In this document: positions 25,918-34,500 of the stretch, piece by piece
Layout of the letters: each line of letters starts with the position of its first letter
Numbering within the stretch: position 1 is the stretch's first letter
From: Salinisphaera sp.
GTDB lineage: Bacteria; Pseudomonadota; Gammaproteobacteria; Nevskiales; Salinisphaeraceae
Direction: 5' to 3'
Assembly (NCBI GenBank): GCA_027858915.1
Contig: JAQIBT010000010.1
Coordinates: 1 to 36,041, forward strand
Length of the DNA stretch: 36,041 nt
Position numbers and translations under genes: made by a program
The notes under the pieces: model-generated
Seen by the model: only the letters and a program-made list of their open reading frames with translations
Databases searched by the model: none
What the model was told of the DNA's origin: nothing

Positions 25918-27915
25918 TTACAGCTGCTCACGCACCGCGCCGGCGACCGCATCCGCGGTCATGCCGAATGCTTCGTAAACTTCCTCGGCCGGCGCCGACA
26001 ATCCGAAATGGTTCACGCCGACGACTTTCCCGGACAAACCTACCAGCCGATACCAGCTATCCGGCGAGCCGGCCTCTACCGCGACTCGCGCCTTGATGGC
26101 ATCAGGCAACACAGATGCCTGATAGTTCGCGTCCTGTTCAAGAAACAGGTCCAGACACGGCATCGATACGACTCGCGTCGGCACACCCTCAGCGCTGAGC
26201 TTGTCGGCGGCGGCCATTGCCATTTCCACTTCGGAGCCCGTGCCGATGATCAACGCGCGGGCATCATCATCGGCGTCACGCAACACGTAGCCGCCGCGTG
26301 CAATGGCTTGCACCTGGTCAGCAGTACGCTCTTGGTGATCCATGTCCTGACGCGACAATGCCAGTGCCGTGGGGCCACTATCACGTTCGATCGCCGCCTG
26401 CCAGGCAACCGCAGTCTCAACGTCGTCGCCCGGGCGCCAGACATGCAGGTTGGGGATCAGCCGCAGACTGGCCAGATGCTCGACCGCCTGATGGGTTGGC
26501 CCGTCTTCGCCCAGACCAATGGAATCGTGTGTGTAGACCAGGATATTCCGTGCTTGCATGATCGCAGCCATGCGCACGGCATTACGGGCATAGTCCGAAA
26601 ATGTCAGGAAGGTGGCGCCAAACGGGGTGAAACCACCGTGCAGACTCATGCCGTTGGTGATGGCCGTCATGCCGAATTCACGCACGCCATACTGCAGGTA
26701 GTTTCCAGCATAATCGCCGGCGGCCAACGGTTTGTAACCGTCGAAATCGGTACCGTTGGAGCCCGACAGATCCGCCGATCCGCCGAACAGCTCGGGCAGC
26801 GAAGCCGAGAGCACAGCCAATGCGGCCTTGGAAGCCTTGCGGGTCGCTGTACGCTTGCCGTCTGCCTGCATCTTTTCAATCAGATTGCCGCACACCTTTG
26901 CCCAATCAGCAGGCAAGGTGCCGGCCAATCGACGATCGAATTCGGCGGCCTTGTCGGCGTCGGCGCTGGCAAACACATCGTAGATGTCGCGCCACGCCTG
27001 TTCGGCGGCCTTGCCGGCCTCGCGATGATCCCAGCCGGCATAAATGTTGTCCGGAATGGCAAAGCGTGTTTCGTCCTTCCAGCCAAGTTCAGCGCGCGCT
27101 GCCTTGATCTCATCGTCGCCCAGGGCCGCGCCGTGGACGCCAGCGGTGCCTTTCTTGTTGGGCGAGCCCCAGCCGATGACTGTCTTGCAACAGATCAGCG
27201 TTGGCTTGCCGGTTTCTTTTTTGGCGGTCTCTATCGCGGTGTTGATCTCGGCCGAATCGTGACCGTCGACATTGCGCACGACCTGCCATCCATAGGCCTC
27301 GAAGCGCGCCGGCGTGTCGTCGGTGAACCAGCCCTTGGTCTCACCGTCAATCGAAATGCCGTTGTCGTCATAGAACACGACCAACTTGCCCAGACCGAGC
27401 GTGCCTGCGAGCGAGCACACCTCGTGTGAAATGCCTTCCATAAGACAGCCATCACCCGCAAAGCAATACGTGTGATGATCAACTATCTGGCTGTCGCCTG
27501 AATTGAACTGCGCGCCAAGAACCGCTTCCGCGAGCGCCATACCGACCGCATTACCCAGGCCCTGCCCCAGCGGGCCGGTCGTGGTCTCGACACCCGGCGT
27601 CATGAAGTTTTCCGGGTGGCCAGGGGTCTTGGAGTGAAATTGGCGGAAATTGCGAATATCGTCCAGCGACAGGTCGTAGCCCGTCAGATGAAGCACGGCA
27701 TACTGCAGCATGGAACCGTGACCATTGGACAGCAAAAAACGATCTCGATCTGGCCAGGCCGGATTGGCCGGATTGAATTTCAGATGATCGTTGAACAACA
27801 CCTCGGCGATATCGGCCATGCCCATCGGCATGCCTGGATGGCCCGAATTGGCCTGCTGGACGGCGTCCATCGACAGGATACGAATAGCGTTGGCTAGGTC
27901 ACGGCGTGCAGGCAT
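25918..27915 (-). CDS. tkt: Transketolase
   Basis: 665 residues from the ATG at 27915, the normal size; CAGGA lies 10 bases upstream. An in-frame ATG at 28071 adds 52 Arg/Ser-rich residues with no family match and is rejected. Family landmarks: [21 protein letters not shown] at the start, the thiamine-diphosphate motif [13 protein letters not shown] (near 155-167) with Mg-binding DDNGISIDG, and the pyrimidine-domain [19 protein letters not shown]. It shuttles two-carbon units between sugar phosphates in the non-oxidative pentose phosphate pathway. First gene of the carbon-metabolism cluster. Confidence 0.97.
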   Translation of the reverse strand: MPARRDLANAIRILSMDAVQQANSGHPGMPMGMADIAEVLFNDHLKFNPANPAWPDRDRFLLSNGHGSMLQYAVLHLTGYDLSLDDIRNFRQFHSKTPGHPENFMTPGVETTTGPLGQGLGNAVGMALAEAVLGAQFNSGDSQIVDHHTYCFAGDGCLMEGISHEVCSLAGTLGLGKLVVFYDDNGISIDGETKGWFTDDTPARFEAYGWQVVRNVDGHDSAEINTAIETAKKETGKPTLICCKTVIGWGSPNKKGTAGVHGAALGDDEIKAARAELGWKDETRFAIPDNIYAGWDHREAGKAAEQAWRDIYDVFASADADKAAEFDRRLAGTLPADWAKVCGNLIEKMQADGKRTATRKASKAALAVLSASLPELFGGSADLSGSNGTDFDGYKPLAAGDYAGNYLQYGVREFGMTAITNGMSLHGGFTPFGATFLTFSDYARNAVRMAAIMQARNILVYTHDSIGLGEDGPTHQAVEHLASLRLIPNLHVWRPGDDVETAVAWQAAIERDSGPTALALSRQDMDHQERTADQVQAIARGGYVLRDADDDARALIIGTGSEVEMAMAAADKLSAEGVPTRVVSMPCLDLFLEQDANYQASVLPDAIKARVAVEAGSPDSWYRLVGLSGKVVGVNHFGLSAPAEEVYEAFGMTADAVAGAVREQL

Positions 27916-27970
27916 CGTTTGGTCCTGGGTGCAACTTGGCAAAGACGCATCATTGTCTATGAACGGAGAC

Positions 27971-27990
27971 GGCCGGGCAACAGCCCGGCC
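27971..27990 (-). promoter_or_regulatory. GC-rich hairpin in the transketolase leader
   Basis: Perfect 8-bp stem GGCCGGGC-AACA-GCCCGGCC, 56 bases upstream of the tkt start. No T-run follows on either strand, so it is not an obvious terminator. It could stabilise the mRNA leader or affect translation. Confidence 0.35.
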
Positions 27991-28059
27991 GCTCTGCGGC
28001 TGTCGGGAATTCGGGCAGCGCATGAGCCGCATCACGGCCGCCTGACGCCTCGATCGGCC

Positions 28060-28310
28060 ATATATCTCCATTTAATTTATTGTGTGCAATATATTTTCTA
28101 ATAGTTTTTTGCAATGATCAGAAAGTGCAAAACATAACGTTTTCAAAACGTTTGCTCTGCACTGCCATATTACTGAACAACCAATGACACAACGGTTAAA
28201 AAAAACGACAAACCGCCGCATCTGCAGACCAGCAGGCGACATATTGTGTGATGAGGCTGCAAAAAGACCATGCATCGGCTGCGGTCGAACGCGGCAGCAA
28301 TAGCTGTTAG
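28060..28310. promoter_or_regulatory. AT-rich divergent regulatory region between tkt and the ferritin-like gene
   Basis: No gene lies in 27916-28417. Bases about 28060-28220 are strikingly AT-rich for this window. They hold a perfect 17-base palindrome, AACGTTTT-C-AAAACGTT (28136-28152), and an inverted pair TTTTGCA (28107-28113) and TGCAAAA (28126-28132). These are candidate operator sites for the divergent promoters; the binding protein is unknown. Bases 28221-28417 show nothing further beyond a weak AGGGTGA before the ferritin-like start. Confidence 0.5.
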
Positions 28311-28417
28311 GCAAGCTGGCATCCGCTCAAGGACTCAACGGGCCGCCATGAAAACCGCAACGCAGGCACGACGGCAATAGTCCGTTTCCACAAACAAAAA
28401 AAACAGGGTGACTCCAG

Positions 28418-29500
28418 ATGAGCAAATCGAATATATCGAATGACAAAGCCCAGACCGTTGAAAGCGGCACAGCCGAGCGGCCAACCAGTTCGGGGCGGCG
28501 GCGCTTCCTCACCAACACCGGCATGTTTTCTGCCGGCCTTGTCGGCAGCACGCTTCTGGCCGCCTGCAACAGCAACAACAACGACAACGTCGCAATCGCC
28601 AGCAACAGCAATAATGTCTACATCGGCGGCCCGTCCGATGCCGACATTCTGAACTTCGCACTCAATCTGGAGTATCTCGAGGCCCAATACTATCTCTATG
28701 CGGTGACCGGCAACGGACTACAGCCGAAGGATATGGGAAGTAATCCCGGCAGTGTCATCGTGCCCGGCACCACCAAGGTTGATTTCAGCACCAACAAGCT
28801 GCTGGGTTTGTATGCGGCAGAAATCGCGCAGGATGAACTGCATCACGTACAGCTATTGCGCAGTGCTCTCGGCACGAGCGCTGTCGATCAACCGGCCATT
28901 GATCTCAAGAACTCGTTTGCCGCCCTCGGCGGCCTGATCGGGGTGCCCAACTTCGATCCGTTTTCCAGCCCAACCAACTTCCTGCTTGGCGCGTTCATCT
29001 TCGAAGACGTCGGCGTGACGGCTTATCACGGCGGCGCCCCCTTCATCAAGAGCCGCGCCTATCTCGATGCTGCCGCCGGCATTCTAGCGGTCGAGGCCTA
29101 TCATGCCGGATTGATCCGCACCTTCCTGACTGCTGCAGATTATAACGCCGGGAATACGACATTCACCGATCTCGCCGATAAGATCTCGGCTGTGCGCGAC
29201 GCGGTTGATGGCACGACGAGCAGCAAGGCGGATTATGCGAACGGTCTGCCGCCGATCGCGGCAAACGATGACCAGGGGATCAGTATTAATACCACCGGGG
29301 TCGATATCTATGGCAGCAATTACCCTGCCACCAATATCGTTCCGGCGGACGCGAACGGGCTGGTCTACAACCGCTCGATCGCACAGGTGCATAACGTGGT
29401 TTATGCCACGGCAGCCCAGGTCAGCAAGGGCGGTTTCTTCCCGAATGGAACCAACCTCCCGAGCAACCTGAAGATGAGCGCCAACAACAACGGTGGTTAA
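28418..29500 (+). CDS. Ferritin-like domain protein exported as a Tat-type lipoprotein
   Basis: 360 residues. The N-terminus carries a twin-arginine-like SGRRRFLT (25-32), a hydrophobic stretch, then the lipobox LAAC (cysteine 50), so it is likely exported folded and lipidated. The mature part begins with an Asn/Ser linker and then a Ferritin_2-type four-helix domain (about 73-245): ILNFALNLEYLEAQYYLYA, EIAQDELHHVQLL (E-x-x-H), FIFEDVGVTAYHGGAP and ILAVEAYHAGLIRTFL (E-x-x-H). Glutamate and histidine ligands for a di-metal site appear present. Homologues include plant and bacterial desiccation-related proteins (PCC13-62 type). Function is unproven. The C-terminal 100 residues are Asn/Gly-rich. 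Single gene with its own terminator. Confidence 0.88.
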   Translation: MSKSNISNDKAQTVESGTAERPTSSGRRRFLTNTGMFSAGLVGSTLLAACNSNNNDNVAIASNSNNVYIGGPSDADILNFALNLEYLEAQYYLYAVTGNGLQPKDMGSNPGSVIVPGTTKVDFSTNKLLGLYAAEIAQDELHHVQLLRSALGTSAVDQPAIDLKNSFAALGGLIGVPNFDPFSSPTNFLLGAFIFEDVGVTAYHGGAPFIKSRAYLDAAAGILAVEAYHAGLIRTFLTAADYNAGNTTFTDLADKISAVRDAVDGTTSSKADYANGLPPIAANDDQGISINTTGVDIYGSNYPATNIVPADANGLVYNRSIAQVHNVVYATAAQVSKGGFFPNGTNLPSNLKMSANNNGG

Positions 29501-29534
29501 TCGCGTTCTCGCCGCGTCACGATGAGGGAGGGAC

Positions 29535-29559
29535 TACCCCGGCTTCGGCCGGGGTTTTT
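29535..29559 (+). terminator. Intrinsic terminator of the ferritin-like gene
   Basis: CCCCGGC-TTCG-GCCGGGG (29537-29554) with a stable TTCG loop, followed by TTTTT (29555-29559), 36 bases after the stop. Confidence 0.92.
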
Positions 29560-29569
29560 CATGAATGCC

Positions 29570-29598
29570 TGTTGCTTTATCGGCGATTGCGCTACACT
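29570..29598 (+). promoter_or_regulatory. Putative promoter of the FMN riboswitch-ribB unit
   Basis: A -10-like TACACT (29593-29598) is placed so that transcription would begin near 29605, exactly where the riboswitch aptamer starts. A weak -35, TGTTGC (29570-29575), lies 17 bases further upstream. Confidence 0.45.
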
Positions 29599-29604
29599 CA
29601 ACGT

Positions 29605-29745
29605 GTCTTCAGGGCGGGGTGCAATTCCCCACCGGTGGTATGGCCGCAAGGCCGAGCCCACGAGCGCTTTCGAACACCCGTTCGAAAGGTCAGCAGATCT
29701 GGTGAGATGCCAGAGCCGACGGTCACAGTCCGGATGAAAGAAGAC
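29605..29745 (+). ncRNA. FMN riboswitch (RFN element)
   Basis: The conserved RFN core is all present in order: AGGGCGGGGTGCAATTCCCC, ACCGGTGGTAT, the GGCCGCAAGGCC hairpin, GAGCCCACGAGCG, a variable stem (CTTTCGAACACCCGTTCGAAAG), GGTCAGCAGATCTGGTGA, GCCAGAGCCGACGGTCA and AGTCCGGATGAAAGAAGA. Closing stem GTCTTC (29605-29610) pairs with GAAGAC (29740-29745). It senses flavin mononucleotide and controls the ribB gene 88 bases downstream. Confidence 0.97.
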
Positions 29746-29800
29746 GCGAAGTTGCTTGTCTGCGCAGATAACGCACAGACGTGCGCTCCGCTCGATGCCC

Positions 29801-29834
29801 TGAAACGTTGACTCATGCTAGCGAGGACGTTTCA
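29801..29834 (+). promoter_or_regulatory. Predicted sequestering hairpin at the ribB start
   Basis: TGAAACGT (29801-29808) pairs with ACGTTTCA (29827-29834). The 18-base loop contains the AGGA ribosome-binding site (29824-29827 at its edge) and the right arm reaches the A of the start codon. This would hide the start and fits translational control by the upstream riboswitch. Confidence 0.55.
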
Positions 29835-30514
29835 TGCCCTACCAGAATCTTACTTCCCCTAACACGGATTGCTATCCGATCGACCGCTCGCGTCATGCAC
29901 GCCTTGCCGCGGCCGTTGATGCCTATCTTGCCGGCAGGCCGGTTCTGCTGCTGGACGACAGCGACCGCGAGAACGAAGCCGATATCGTCGCTGCCGCCGA
30001 GAATCTGACCCTCGATACCATGGTGCAGATGATTCGCGATGGCAGCGGCATTGTGTGTCTGTGCCTGACCAGCGACGACGTCGACCATCTGGGGCTGGAG
30101 CAGATGGTACGCAACAACCAGGCCGTCAACCGGACGGGTTTCACGGTCTCTATCGAGGCCTCCGAGGGCGTCACCACCGGCGTCTCGGCGCTCGACCGGA
30201 CCACCACTATCCAGGCGGCCATGGCCTCGCTCGGCGACGGCCCGCGCCAGATCGTCAGTCCTGGCCACGTGTTTCCCCTGCGCGCGCGGGCAGGCGGCGT
30301 ACTCGAGCGCCGCGGGCACACAGAAGGCTCGATCGAATTATCGAGCATCGCCGGCATGCAGCCGGCTGCCGTGCTGTGTGAACTCATGAACAACGACGGC
30401 ACCATGGCCACAGACGGCGATATCCAACGCTATGCCGAACGCTACGACATGCCGATATTGACCATCGACGAAATCGCGCGTTACCGCAGTGAACAGCAGG
30501 CCCAGTGCGCCTGA
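29834..30514 (+). CDS. ribB: 3,4-dihydroxy-2-butanone-4-phosphate synthase
   Basis: 226 residues, a stand-alone RibB rather than the RibBA fusion with GTP cyclohydrolase II. The active-site loop LLDDSDRENEADIVAAAE (near 39-56) and the RRGHTEGSIELSSIAGMQPAAVLCELMN segment (near 158-185) hold the conserved acidic, Arg and His residues. It converts ribulose 5-phosphate to formate and the four-carbon precursor of riboflavin. FMN feedback through the riboswitch directly upstream is expected. Start ATG at 29834 has AGGA six bases upstream. No other rib genes are adjacent. Confidence 0.97.
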   Translation: MPYQNLTSPNTDCYPIDRSRHARLAAAVDAYLAGRPVLLLDDSDRENEADIVAAAENLTLDTMVQMIRDGSGIVCLCLTSDDVDHLGLEQMVRNNQAVNRTGFTVSIEASEGVTTGVSALDRTTTIQAAMASLGDGPRQIVSPGHVFPLRARAGGVLERRGHTEGSIELSSIAGMQPAAVLCELMNNDGTMATDGDIQRYAERYDMPILTIDEIARYRSEQQAQCA

Positions 30515-30540
30515 ACCGGTTGCCTGCAGGTCGTCAGCAA

Positions 30541-30672
30541 TGGCAGAGCCGCTGACGCCGACGGCCGTCATCGACGGCGGCTGCGGCGCCGGGCGTTCCG
30601 AGTGTCCTGCCCGTACGCGCGACTACGCGCTGGCGTTCCTCAAGCAGGACCTGGCGGCCGTGCTCAATTGAG
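30541..30672 (+). CDS. Possible small ORF after ribB
   Basis: A 43-codon frame, ATG at 30541 to TGA, with GC-rich third positions like the neighbouring genes and a start 26 bases after the ribB stop. The peptide (AEPLTPTAVIDGGCGAGRSE at the N-terminus, DYALAFLKQDLAAVLN at the end) is not recognised. The ribosome-binding site is poor. It may be a real small protein, the remnant of a larger gene, or chance. Confidence 0.25.
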
Positions 30673-30699
30673 CGTCGCCGGACGCGCCAGTACATCTGG

Positions 30700-31338
30700 T
30701 TATTGATCGACCGGCAGCGAACGCGCCAGCGCGCTGTAAAGCGTCATACTCGATTCGACCACCGTATCCAGCGGCTCGCGATAATCGCTGAGCGTCCAGT
30801 ACATGGCGATATGAATGGTAGAGCCGATCAGGCCGGTCGCCAGCAGGCGTGAGTCGACGCCCCGCAATCGCTCTACCCGGAACCAGGCTTTCAGCCGATC
30901 TTCGAGGAGCCGGGCAAAGCCAAGCGACGCCGACCGATACAGGCGATCGATATCGCCGCTGATTCCGAATATCTCGATCAACAGGATGCGAGCGATCAGC
31001 GGATCCTGCATGCGCTTGAAAAATACTGTGAGACCAGCGCGGGCCATGGCATCCGGATCGGGCTCGGCTGCGTTCACAGCAGCCAGCTGATCTCTTTCAA
31101 GGGCAAATACCAGCTCCTTGTAGACTGCTGCAAACAACGCTTCGCTGTTGGCGAACGACTCATAGAAATAGCGTTCGGTGAGACCGGCCTGCCGGCAGAT
31201 CGATTTCACGGTGGCTGCACGAAAGCCATCGTTCCCGTATACCCGCACACCCGCATCGATCAACGCGCGTCGACGCATCTGTCGCCGCTGCTCCAGACTC
31301 CGCCCGCCGTAGGGCCGGCCCGCGTCCTGCTCACTCAT
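30700..31338 (-). CDS. TetR-family transcriptional regulator
   Basis: 212 residues from the ATG at 31338, which has GGAG 6 bases upstream; longer in-frame starts (31443, 31356) add residues outside the family. After a basic leader (GRSLEQRRQMRRRALIDAG), the helix-turn-helix is ATVKSICRQAGLTERYFYESF (about 45-65). The remaining helices form a ligand-binding domain with no recognisable specificity. Divergent from the large CheB-CheR-GGDEF-EAL gene, with a 24-bp palindrome at 31364-31387 just upstream, so autoregulation and control of the divergent signalling gene are plausible. Ligand unknown. Confidence 0.9.
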   Translation of the reverse strand: MSEQDAGRPYGGRSLEQRRQMRRRALIDAGVRVYGNDGFRAATVKSICRQAGLTERYFYESFANSEALFAAVYKELVFALERDQLAAVNAAEPDPDAMARAGLTVFFKRMQDPLIARILLIEIFGISGDIDRLYRSASLGFARLLEDRLKAWFRVERLRGVDSRLLATGLIGSTIHIAMYWTLSDYREPLDTVVESSMTLYSALARSLPVDQ

Positions 31339-31363
31339 GACTGCTCCGCGGCTCATGCCGGCA

Positions 31364-31387
31364 GTTTGACACGAATTGTTGTCAGAC
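31364..31387. promoter_or_regulatory. Candidate TetR operator, 24-bp palindrome
   Basis: GTTTGACA (31364-31371) and TGTCAGAC (31380-31387) are inverted half-sites around a central AATT; 18 of 24 positions are symmetric. It lies 25 bases upstream of the TetR start. A TTGACA within the left half could also serve as a -35 box for plus-strand transcription. Confidence 0.6.
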
Positions 31388-31543
31388 CTGGCCGACCCAA
31401 AGAACCCAGGAGCCTGGGCTTTCCCGCCAGCCCAGCAGCACACAAACGTCTGTTTGCTTTCATACTGGCGTCATCCCAGCTACTCTGGGTGATGGACAGC
31501 CCGCGGGGGTCTGCGAGCGAATGCCGGGAGGCAGCCCCTGCGT

Positions 31544-34500
31544 ATGGCAGACAGCGATCAATATGAAGATCAGAGCGTGGCGCTGCGTCGTCCGCAGTGC
31601 ATTGTCGCGGTCGGCGGCAGTGCAGGCAGCCTGAAGCCATTCGAAACGCTGCTCGATACCATCGGTCACGATGCAGGCCTGTGCGTGGTTATCGTGGCTC
31701 ATCGTGGTCCAGGGCATGATGAGCTGCTGAGCGACTTGCTGACAAGACACACGCGAATGCCGGTGATCCAGATCAGCGGGCCGACCGTGGCGTGCGCTGA
31801 TCACGTCTACATAGCGCCGCCGGATACGCACCTCGAAATAACAGACGGAGAGTTGTTGCTTTGCGATAACAACGATACAACAGGCGAGCGCACGCTGATC
31901 GATCGTTTCTTCCGGTCGGTAGCCGCCGATCTGGGCAGCGCGGCGATTGGCATCATCATGTCCGGCAGTGGCCGTGACGGCACCCGTGGCGCGCGTGCGA
32001 TCCACGAGGCTGGCGGCCTGGTAATCGCCCAGCTGCCGGGAGAAGCCGAGTTTGCCAGCATGCCGGAACACGTGATTGCCAGCGGCCACGTAGGCCATGT
32101 GCTCAAAGTCCAGGCCATGCCTGAAGCGATGGCCGCTCATCTGGAGCGCGATACCGATCGCGCGCACGTTGGTAGCCGGTCCGACACGTGCTACGCGAGT
32201 GACCAGGACACCGCGACGTACGACCCTATCCTGAAACTGATCAAGTCTCGCCACGACCGCGATTTCTCGCACTACAAACCCGGTACCATCGGACGCCGCA
32301 TCCGCCGCCGTATGGGCATTCGTCAATCACCCACAACCGCTGCCTATCTTGAGCTTCTCGAGAAAGACAGCGAGGAATCGGATGTCCTGCTAGGAGACCT
32401 GCGCATCGGGGTGACCGGGTTCTTCCGAGATCCGGACATCTTCGAGACCCTCGAACAATCGGTCATCCCAGAGATTCTGGCCGCCGAACACGACACCCAT
32501 GCACCGGTCCGCGTCTGGGTGCCCGGCTGCGCCACTGGAGAAGAAGCCTACTCACTGGCGATTAGCTTTTCCGAAGCCGTCGAAGCGCACGGCGTTCAGC
32601 GCGATATCCAGGTGTTTGCTACAGACATCGACGAATCGGCCCTGAGCAAGGGCCGCGGCGGTTGCTATTCCGCGCATATCGCCGATCAGATCAGCGAACA
32701 GCGCCTGGCGCGCTGGTTCGAGCCAACATCCGACGGTTATCGGGTCAACAACGCCCTGCGATCACGCGTCTTATTTGCTGCGCAAAGCGTCATTGCCGAC
32801 CCGCCCTTTTCACGGCTGGATATGGTGTCCTGCCGCAATCTGCTGATCTACCTCGACCGGACGATGCAACGACACGTCATCGGCCTGTTTCATTTTGCAC
32901 TCAAGCCACAACGATGGTTGTTGCTCGGAAGCTCGGAGAATATCGACAACACATCGGCGCTGTTCGAACGGATCGCCGACAGCGCGCATATCTACCGCGC
33001 CCGCCGCAACGCGGCGGCAAGCCATTATCAGGTCGAGTGGACCCGGTCCTCGCCGCGTATCGAATCCCGCGATCCCACGCGGGCCGTCACATCCCGCGGC
33101 GAAGAGCGACTGTCAAACCTGGTCCCATCTCTGCTGACCGATATCTTCGTGCCGCCCAGCGTGGTCACCAACGGTCAATTCGATGCCCTGTATCTGCATG
33201 GTGAGCTCGAGGATTTTCTGAGTTTTCCCAACGGGCCGCATTCGAGTAATCTGCTCGGGCTGGCACGCCAGGGGTTGCAGGGGCGGCTGCGAAGTATTGT
33301 CCTTGAAGCCCTGAAGGACACATCCGATGTGGTCACCGCCCGGGCGCAGGTGTTGCGCAATGGCCGCTATCAGTTCGTTCTTCTGAAGGCGCGTCAGGTG
33401 CGCCTGGGCGCGCATCGCCCGCCGGCGGTGCTAGTCAATTTTCTGCATGCCGAGTCGACGCAGCAGACCGCCATGCACGTCGTCGCCGACATCGAACAGA
33501 CCGCCCTCAATCAAAGCGCGGAGCTGGACTACGAACTGGAAATGGCGCGCGCCGAGATCGCTCGCATGAGCGATGAACTCGAAGCATCGCAGCAGGAGTT
33601 CGAGACCACGCACGAAGAAGCGCTGTCGACCAACGAGGAACTGCAGTCGTCGAACGAGGAACTTGAGTCTTCCAAAGAGGAGCTGCAATCGCTCAACGAG
33701 GAACTGACAACGGTCAACAGCGAACTGCAGGAGAAGATGCAGCTGCTGCGCGACGCCACCGACGATATTGCCAATCTGCTCGACAGCACCGATATTGCCA
33801 CCCTGTTTCTCGACGAGCATGGCAACATCAAGCGTTTCACGCCAGCGACGCGGCGCTTGTTCAACCTGATCGACAGCGACGTCGGCCGCCCAGTCTCTGA
33901 TATTTCTCACGTATTCATGGCGTCCGCGGATATTCTTGAGGACATCAGGCGCGTCCATCAGGCGCGCGAATCGATCGAGACCGAAGAACAGACTCGCGAT
34001 AATCGGTGGTTTCTTCGTCGCGTCATGCCGTATCGAACAGTCGAGGGTGGCATTCGCGGCGTCGTGCTGAGCTTTCTGGACGTCACCAAGCTCAAGCAGG
34101 CCGAACGCCAATCGGCTGCCAGCAACGACCGCTTTCGATTGATCTATCACGATAATCCAGCCATGTACTTCATTGTCGACAGCGCCGGCCTGGTGTCTTC
34201 GGTCAATGATTTCGGCGCGTCACAGCTGGGCTACCAGGCCGATGACATTATCGGTCGTTCGTTTGCGGCCATGCATTCCCGCCCCGAAAAACTGCGCAAT
34301 CGGCTGCAGCGCTGCCACTATCACCCCGGATCAGTCCATCGTTGGGAGCTGCAACTTCGCCGCCGCGATGACACGGTGCTCTGGGTGCGCGCCAATGCTC
34401 GCCGCACCGCTGACGTGCACGACAACCTCAGTGCCGTAGTGCTGGTGTCCTGCGAAGATATCAGTCTGGAAAAGAAACTGGGCGAAGAAGCCCGTTTTCA

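Noticed and set aside
25900-27429. 509-codon open frame opposite transketolase
   Set aside because: Antisense shadow; transketolase is unambiguous on the other strand.
27916-28071. 52-residue N-terminal extension of transketolase
   Set aside because: Arg/Ser-rich, not conserved in the family, and the ATG at 27915 has a ribosome-binding site and gives the standard length.
33641-33735. Repetitive GAGGAACTG-like units suggesting a DNA repeat
   Set aside because: They encode the Glu/Leu heptad coiled coil of the signalling protein (NEELQSSNEELESS), so protein periodicity explains them.
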